Assembly: GCA_029204225.1 (NCBI GenBank)
Contig: CM055093.1
Span: 17,137,041 to 17,201,040, forward strand
Direction: 5' to 3'
Origin: Diphasiastrum complanatum
Taxonomy: Eukaryota; Streptophyta; Lycopodiopsida; Lycopodiales; Lycopodiaceae
Length of the DNA: 64,000 nt
Made by a program: the position numbers and the translations under genes. Below are positions 58,850-64,000 of the stretch, piece after piece. Every line of letters begins with the position of its first letter. Positions within the stretch are counted from its first letter, which is position 1. Under the pieces are notes generated by a model. The model was given only the letters and a program-made list of their open reading frames with translations, searched no databases and was not told where the DNA came from.

Positions 58850-59545
58850 CTGCAGTCACCTCCAAACCACCAAAAATCCAAGTTAGTCAGTTAATTGCTT
58901 TCTTGAATCAGAATTCCTTGTGTGTCATTTTCCAATATCACAAATATAGAACAGAAAGAAGATCATGAAGTGTTTGCAATGTGCACAATACAGCCATCGT
59001 GATGTGCTTCTATTTGGAAAATGAGGCCTTTCATTGTGAACCACAGGTAAGTAATTAAGTTCCTTCAGGTTTCTTGTTTCACCATTAGATTTAGAACCAT
59101 CTGTTGCCAATAAGTGTATACGTCCTACAGTTTGTATAAAATCAGCAAAGGTCAAGTTGGCAGACTAGAAAAGTCAGGAACCATGTGCTAAGATTAAGAT
59201 ATCTACAGCCATGGGAAATTGAGTAAAAGTTTAAAGTTAGAAATAGCTTCATTTCATGTCGCTATGGCATCAAGCATCATATCATAAATTCCTATTAACG
59301 TTATGACAACAGCCTACTTCCAATCCTTACCATATTCCAGCATATTTGCCACCAAGAACAAACAGACATAGAAGTTTTGTCAGAATGCCGAGGATATTAG
59401 ATACTCACATAAAAACATATACATACACGACATTTGGCCTGTTAAACAGAAGCTGATCATACCAACCTTACGAAATCACTACTTTTCGAGAAGATTTATC
59501 ACAAATCAGGTCACTGTGAAGCACCTTCAGTTCACAAACACATAC

Positions 59546-59612
59546 CTGCCCCAATGTCACTGAGTTTGGATTGAAAGAGCCTTTGTGCGTTGTCTCTGAT
59601 TGCAACCTCCAC
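59546..59612 (-). CDS. TIC110: TIC110 exon, 22 codons (first seen)
   Basis: Encodes 'VEVAIRDNAQRLFQSKLSDI' plus 'GA' and one base of the next codon. Acceptor tttccaag, donor GCAG|GTATGT. The next upstream exon was not found up to 64000, so the preceding intron is at least 4.4 kb. Confidence 0.9.
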
Positions 59613-59989
59613 CTTGGAAATTAAACAAGTTCTTCAGAGCCATGCACTCAAGTAAGCAGAAAAGCTCAATGTTTGCAAGAAAAAGGGCTACAGTTTTAAG
59701 TTAGATAATAGCTCTGAGCTAAGTTGTTATACACGAATCACAGCTCAACTTATATTAACTACATAAGCTTGTCCACACACTACTTTCAAGAAACAAAGAG
59801 AGCCTTTTCAAGATCCATCCATATCATCCTACAAGTGTAAGGTGTGACTTGTAAACTCTTTGCAACAGAAATTCTGAACTCAGGAAAACAAACTTTCACT
59901 ACTCTTTGCAATAAAAATTCTGAACTCAGGAAAACAAACTTTCACTAAAAATCAAAAATAACACACAATCACCATTCTTAGGACTAAAA

Positions 59990-61345
59990 AAGACACCAAA
60001 CTCTCATGTCTGTCTCCCCCTCCCTCTGTCACCCCCTAGCTGCCTCCAATCCTCCCACTCATGCCACTACCTCTAGGCTGCCCCCTAGCCTGTCATGTCT
60101 GCATGTCTAAGGTCCCAGGTCCCACACCCTGCGAGGGCCCTACGGACTGGGACGATGCTTGGCCTGCAGCTGCCTATGACGCCCCACTCCTCTCTACAAA
60201 CATCGAACCCAAGCCCCCTCTCGCTGTGCCTATGGGGCGCCCCCTAGGCCTTACTGGAGGAAAAAATGGCTCGGCCTATGTCTCCACATCGCGGTCCACT
60301 AGAAACTGCTCCATGTCCAAATCCCATGGATCGTCTCCCTCAACTCCCTCCGCATCCCCTCCCTCCTCTCTCACTCGTCGCCTCCTCCCAACTGCTATCC
60401 GTTGGCTTCGTGCAAAGCGGGCCTCGGCATCCATCTGTCTGTGCAGCTCTCGAAGGATCTTCTCGTCGGCATCAGATTGCATCTGGGTTGCTCGTGGCAT
60501 CCATGTCGAGCATGGAGTCAAGGTTTGCCTGTAACCATGACAGATATCGATTCACCATACAAGTTTCATTGTAGAGCTTATAAAATACCAGAAAACTAGC
60601 AATGATGAGAAGCATATGTAAGGTAAGCAAGTGTAGGGCAAACAAACCTCCAACAGGCATCCCTCTTCCGCCGTATCGTCGTAGTCTCCGTGCATTGCTG
60701 GACACAAAGACCGGTCGTCTACACTGCTCAATCGATAACCAGCTCCTCTTCTTTGTGTGCTGCATGGACCAGCTACTCCAATTCCGCTCACAAGCAAAAG
60801 TTGAACAGTCCTGCGAAAGCACTCTTTCTGCCAAGCGCCGGAGCTCTGACATGGAACGGCCATGACAACCCACCATGTCACTGGACGCAGCTGGTCCTCC
60901 CTCCGCTAGCACCGATCTATCCCGAAGACCCCGATCCCTCTCTCGAACTTCAACAAGTCTGCCTTGATGATGTTGAGGCACGCAACGCCACCTGATGGCA
61001 AAGTAACGATTTCACGAGTCAATGTCTATACAAGCAAGATTGTATGGCCATGAACAATAAAAACCCTCTGAAGATAAATTGAAAATTGCAATGTAATACT
61101 TGGCCCTCGATAGACTCGATCTGTATACTCCAGCCATCCTTTGTGGAGCTTTGGGTCGTCCTCTCGCTTGGCTGTGCGCCACGTGGGGTGCAACATGTGG
61201 GCTACCGCATGGATGGGCCTGTGAAAATAGTCCCACCTCTACTGCCAAATGTCTAGCAGCTCCTATCTCCTGCAGCACCCAACGACCGGCTAGCGGAAAT
61301 ATATATATCTGCACCCCGGAACGCGCGTCCGCCCCATACATCTTT
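59990..61345 (-). pseudogene. Second hAT transposase relic (hAT-2)
   Basis: Minus-strand fragments of a transposase related to hAT-1. Near 61240: 'RWDYFHRPIHAVAHMLHP', matching 'RWNYFHRSIHSVAHMLHP' of hAT-1 exon 2. Near 60830-60690: 'DCSTFACERNWSSWSMQHTK' and 'RPVFVSSNARRLRR', the dimerisation domain. The tail 60521-60276 is acidic/basic ('GDDPWDLDMEQFLVD'). The BED and DUF659 parts are missing and frames are broken. No TIRs were found for this copy itself. Confidence 0.8.
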
Positions 61346-61358
61346 CAGATATATATAT

Positions 61359-61700
61359 CACAGTTGCAACCCCCATCCAAAAACGCGTTCAAAAATGCGT
61401 TTCTGAACCGCGTTTCTGGTTTAGGGGAGCATTTCTAAGAAACGTTTTTTCTTTGGTGGGCAATATGGGTATCACATTAAAGCTCTGATGAAGAGCATTG
61501 CATTTGTATGGGTTGTCAGGTGTTTTGGTTACAGTTGGGTTGGTTCCAACGTGGTTTAGGTCCAATTTAGGGCAATTTTAGGGCCAGAAGTATATATATT
61601 CTGGTTTTTGTTTGGCATGATTCTAGAATCAGAATCGCATTTCTAAGAAACGTGTTTCTGGGAACGTTTTTGCCTAGAAACGCGTTTCTGCGCAACTATG
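61359..61700. mobile_element. CAnAGTTGC MITE with AAACGCGTTT motifs
   Basis: 342 bp. Left terminus CACAGTTGC, right terminus inverted CATAGTTGC (8/9). Subterminal copies of 'aaacgcgtttc' and 'aaaacgcgttc' at both ends. Flanking octamers atatatat / atatgtgt differ at two sites, but both lie in TA/TG microsatellite, where slippage is expected. Non-coding. Confidence 0.75.

Positions 61701-61702
<2 letters not shown>

Positions 61703-61754
<52 letters not shown>
61703..61754. repeat. (GT)n microsatellite
   Basis: About 50 bp of GT repeats between two MITE ends. Confidence 0.97.
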
Positions 61755-61755
<1 letters not shown>

Positions 61756-62083
61756 ATAGTTGCGGCCACGATTCTCAAAACGCGATTCGTAAATCGCAAA
61801 AAAAAAAATTGCTCAAAAAATCCCCCATACATTATTGGTACCCTCTATGTAGTTAAAAACTGAAAAAAAATTTGTATAGGGCCTCAAAATATAAACTAAA
61901 ATGGACCTTTTACGCCTTTTTTTGAGTCTAGAATTTGTATTTTGAGGCCCTATATATATTTTTGCAATTTTTAAAAACATGGAGTACCAATACTATATGA
62001 GAGATTTTTTGAGCAAAAAAAAAAATTCTTTTTTTGTGATTCGCTGCAGCGAATACCCAGCGAATCGCGACATTGCAACTATG
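61755..62083. mobile_element. Foldback MITE, 329 bp, CATAGTTGC ends
   Basis: Perfect 9-bp terminal inverted repeats CATAGTTGC. Beyond the ends, 'gcgattcg' motifs, and then the two halves are long inverted copies: 'ttgctcaaaaaatc' and 'tattggtac' and 'tatagggcctcaaaata' all recur in reverse complement on the other arm. The whole element could fold into one hairpin with its turn near 61905-61920. Non-coding. Target duplication cannot be judged in the repeat-rich flanks. Confidence 0.85.
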
Positions 62084-62127
62084 GTATATATACTAGCATA
62101 GTGTGCCTGTCGATGACGAGCGGCCAA

Positions 62128-62317
62128 TGGTGTGTATGTGTATGTGTGTGTATACGTATATGTATGTGTATGTGTACGCGTGTGTATGTTTATGTATATG
62201 TGTATGTGTATGTGTACGTATATGTATGTTTATATATATGTGTATGTGTATGTGTGTGTATGTATATGTATATGTATATGTATATGTGTGTATGGGTGTG
62301 TATGTGTATTTGTATGT
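62128..62317. repeat. (TGTATG)-type microsatellite
   Basis: Irregular TGTA/TGTG repeats. The Cys/Val/Tyr-rich ORFs on both strands here are artefacts. Confidence 0.95.
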
Positions 62318-62390
62318 CATAGTTGACTAGAAACGTGTTTTTGGGCAAAAACGCAAAAAAAAACAGAATATAAATTTTTTTCCTCGCGGC
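62318..62390 (+). mobile_element. Truncated end of a CATAGTTG element
   Basis: Starts CATAGTTGACTAGAAACG and matches the inverted right end of the MITE at 61359-61700 ('agaaacg.gttt.t.ggcaaaaacg'). No partner terminus was found downstream, so only one end survives. Confidence 0.6.
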
Positions 62391-62930
62391 CGGAAACGTG
62401 ACAGCTGTGGAGGGATTTCGGGCTACGGGGGCACTTGGAGGCGGATCACTGCGAGTGAATAGTCGACGTCCATCTGCTCAACAATTCGGATGTGGTGCAC
62501 ACTGTTCCATGGGGATTTGAGCTGTGTGCCAAGCGAAATCAACCAATTGTGTTTTCCGATAAGTGTAGCCTTAGCTTTTTGAAAGTGTTTACATCGGACT
62601 GTAGGCAACAAAATCAAGCGAAGTTTGCCACCACAACCTCAACACCAGTCCATCCTTCCCCGTGCACCCAAATACAACTTTCACCCCCTCTCAATCCCAA
62701 TCTACCAGGAATCCCTCACCTCCTTACTTCACTCTTTTCCCCACAATGAATCGCTGGAGTCACAAGCCGCCTTCCTCACCACCTGCCTCCACTCTGCTAC
62801 TACTTTGGCTTTCCCCTCCAAACCTCATAAACACAAACCCGTCCATCCACGATCATCCCGACCTTTGCTAGAAATAAATGACTATGCTGAAGTTAATCCA
62901 TAGGTTACTTTGACCCAAAAGGTCGAGATT
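62391..62930. other. Intron sequence, no gene recognised
   Basis: ORFs at 62492-62903 are Pro/Ser/His-rich and lack recognisable motifs. Confidence 0.5.
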
Positions 62931-62932
62931 TG

Positions 62933-63167
62933 TGTAACCATGGGTATTTAGTTATTTAGGCCATCTTAAGTTTGTCTTAAGTTCAGTTGGACTCAATTTT
63001 GGTCATGTACTGACTCGTGGGTCCCTAGGGGTCTAATTTTGTTTAGGGGCCCTATCTTGACTTTTGGGGGTGCCCTATAGTCAGTAAGTAGGTAGAGTAC
63101 ATAATGGCTTATTGTGTCACATTTTTTCAGTTTGGCTAAGCATTGCTCTCCATTGCTCTTGTTGTTG

Positions 63168-63201
<34 letters not shown>

Positions 63202-63289
63202 GAGTTGGGCGCCCAGCCTCTTCTCTCTTGTTTCTTGTGGGGATTGATTGATAACTAGATCTTGGTGACTTGACTCTTGCTTTCCTACA
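62933..63289 (+). mobile_element. 5' LTR of a copia-type element
   Basis: Ends CCTACA directly before the primer-binding site. A matching inverted start TGTA is at 62933, giving about 357 bp; the left end is therefore tentative. Contains a (CT)n run at 63171-63199, near where the transcription start region would lie. Confidence 0.6.
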
Positions 63290-64000
63290 TGGTATCAGAG
63301 CTACCGGATCTGCAGCAAGCTTGTATGCTGGCGCCCTACTAGAAGAGGAGCTTCTCTACTTTTTGTTCTGAAATTTCAGCATACTGCTGATCTTTCCAAG
63401 TGGAGTTTATATCAGCTTTTTTCTCTCTTTTCAGGTTGAAAGAGGGCACCCATCAAAAATCTTGGAGCAGCAATTTGTGGCACCCAAAAATCAGAATCTC
63501 AAATCTGATTTTTATGCAACCAGTTTTTAGCAAGTTTTGTTTGGAGGAAGGCGCCCAAAAATCTGCTACTGATTTTTGGTTGTGGTGTCTCCTTATCTTG
63601 CTGTTTTTGTTTTCAGGTTTGCATTTGTGTAGGAGGGCGCCCAAAATTCAGCAAACCCTATTTAGGGTTAGGTCAACTTGTGGCTGGAAATTTGCAGATT
63701 CTCAACAAGCAGTAAGGCGCTTTCAAGAGTGTGTGTTGATCACACTCTTTGGCTTCTTAATTGGGTTTCAGTGTGGGCTTCAATCGAAGCTAACCTAATT
63801 TTCAAGAAGCTGGTTTTTTTGTGCAGAAAGACAGCCATCTATCCATTATCTTTTGGGCACTTTGGTTGAAGATTGAAAGACATCTTGTGCTCCTACTTTC
63901 AGCTCTTTGTTTGCTGCAAATTTTTGAGTAGATTTGGTTGTGGAAAGGCTCTCTTTCCGATCTACTACAAGCTGAAATTCTATTGGAGGTAATGGCTAAA
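63290..64000 (+). mobile_element. Copia primer-binding site and leader
   Basis: TGGTATCAGAGC at 63290-63301, followed by about 690 bp of leader that carries 'ggcgcccaaaa' several times. An ATG at 63992 ('atggctaaa') is at the expected distance for the gag start and is the last thing in the window. Confidence 0.75.

Larger units (their letters stand above)
26467..59612 (-). other. TIC110: TIC110 gene (5' end outside window)
   Basis: Ten minus-strand exons encode the C-terminal about 722 residues of TIC110, the inner-envelope protein of the chloroplast import (TIC) machinery. It acts as a stromal-side scaffold and docking site for chaperones (HSP93, CPN60) and for transit peptides. Exons: 59612-59546, 58849-58785, 58449-58355, 58161-58037, 57898-57798, 54522-54306, 39252-39098, 38660-38535, 28624-27656, 26715-26467. 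Every junction has GT/AG and the phases agree throughout, with no internal stop. The Arabidopsis protein is about 1016 residues, so about 290 N-terminal residues, including transit peptide and membrane segments, are beyond 64000. Introns of 9.9 and 15.1 kb are filled by transposons, yet the coding exons are intact, so the gene is probably functional. Confidence 0.93.

Noticed and set aside
62093-62330. Several Cys/Val/Tyr-rich ORFs on both strands
   Set aside because: Translation of a TGTA/TGTG microsatellite in all frames.

Overview
The window is nuclear DNA of a land plant with a large, transposon-rich genome. Two things support this: a split gene for the chloroplast inner-envelope import protein TIC110, and dense nesting of plant-type Ty1/copia, Ty3/gypsy, Helitron and hAT elements. 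TIC110 introns here reach about 10 and 15 kb, which suggests a gymnosperm or fern rather than a compact angiosperm genome. That taxonomic reading is inference.

Layout. 1-4000: decayed Ty1/copia pieces (RNase H and RT on the minus strand, a gag on the plus strand). 4000-6270: simple repeats and a tRNA-derived SINE. 6270-10000: LTRs, a solo LTR, a copia primer-binding site and a copia gag. 10000-14900: an AT-rich block, lying between two copia fragments, that carries a decayed spliced gene with an N-terminal histone H3 fold; a solo LTR has split one of its later exons. 14900-16440: copia protease/integrase pieces. 16640-19750: a decayed Helitron Rep/helicase interrupted by a solo LTR of the same general family. 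20150-21840: a copia gag scrap and AT-rich exon-like pieces. 21840-26460: AT-rich DNA with nothing recognised.

26467-59612 (minus strand): ten consecutive exons of TIC110, 722 codons plus stop. All are open, all use GT/AG sites and all are phase-compatible. Roughly the first 290 residues should lie beyond 64000. Its introns hold a 6.3-kb hAT transposon sitting inside an older small element (28890-35557), a gypsy RT relic, an internally deleted copia element (43802-47130), a complete but decayed gypsy element (47259-52345) and tandem duplications.

59990-64000: more TIC110 intron, containing a second hAT transposase relic, three short elements with CAnAGTTGC termini (one a long foldback) and the 5' end of another copia element running off the window.

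The most notable items are (i) the histone-H3-like domain in the 10-14.9 kb block, (ii) a set of hAT-like elements that share CAnAG(TTGC) ends and 8-bp target duplications but each carry a different palindromic subterminal motif, and (iii) a small antisense charged ORF in the hAT element. Only TIC110 looks like a working host gene.
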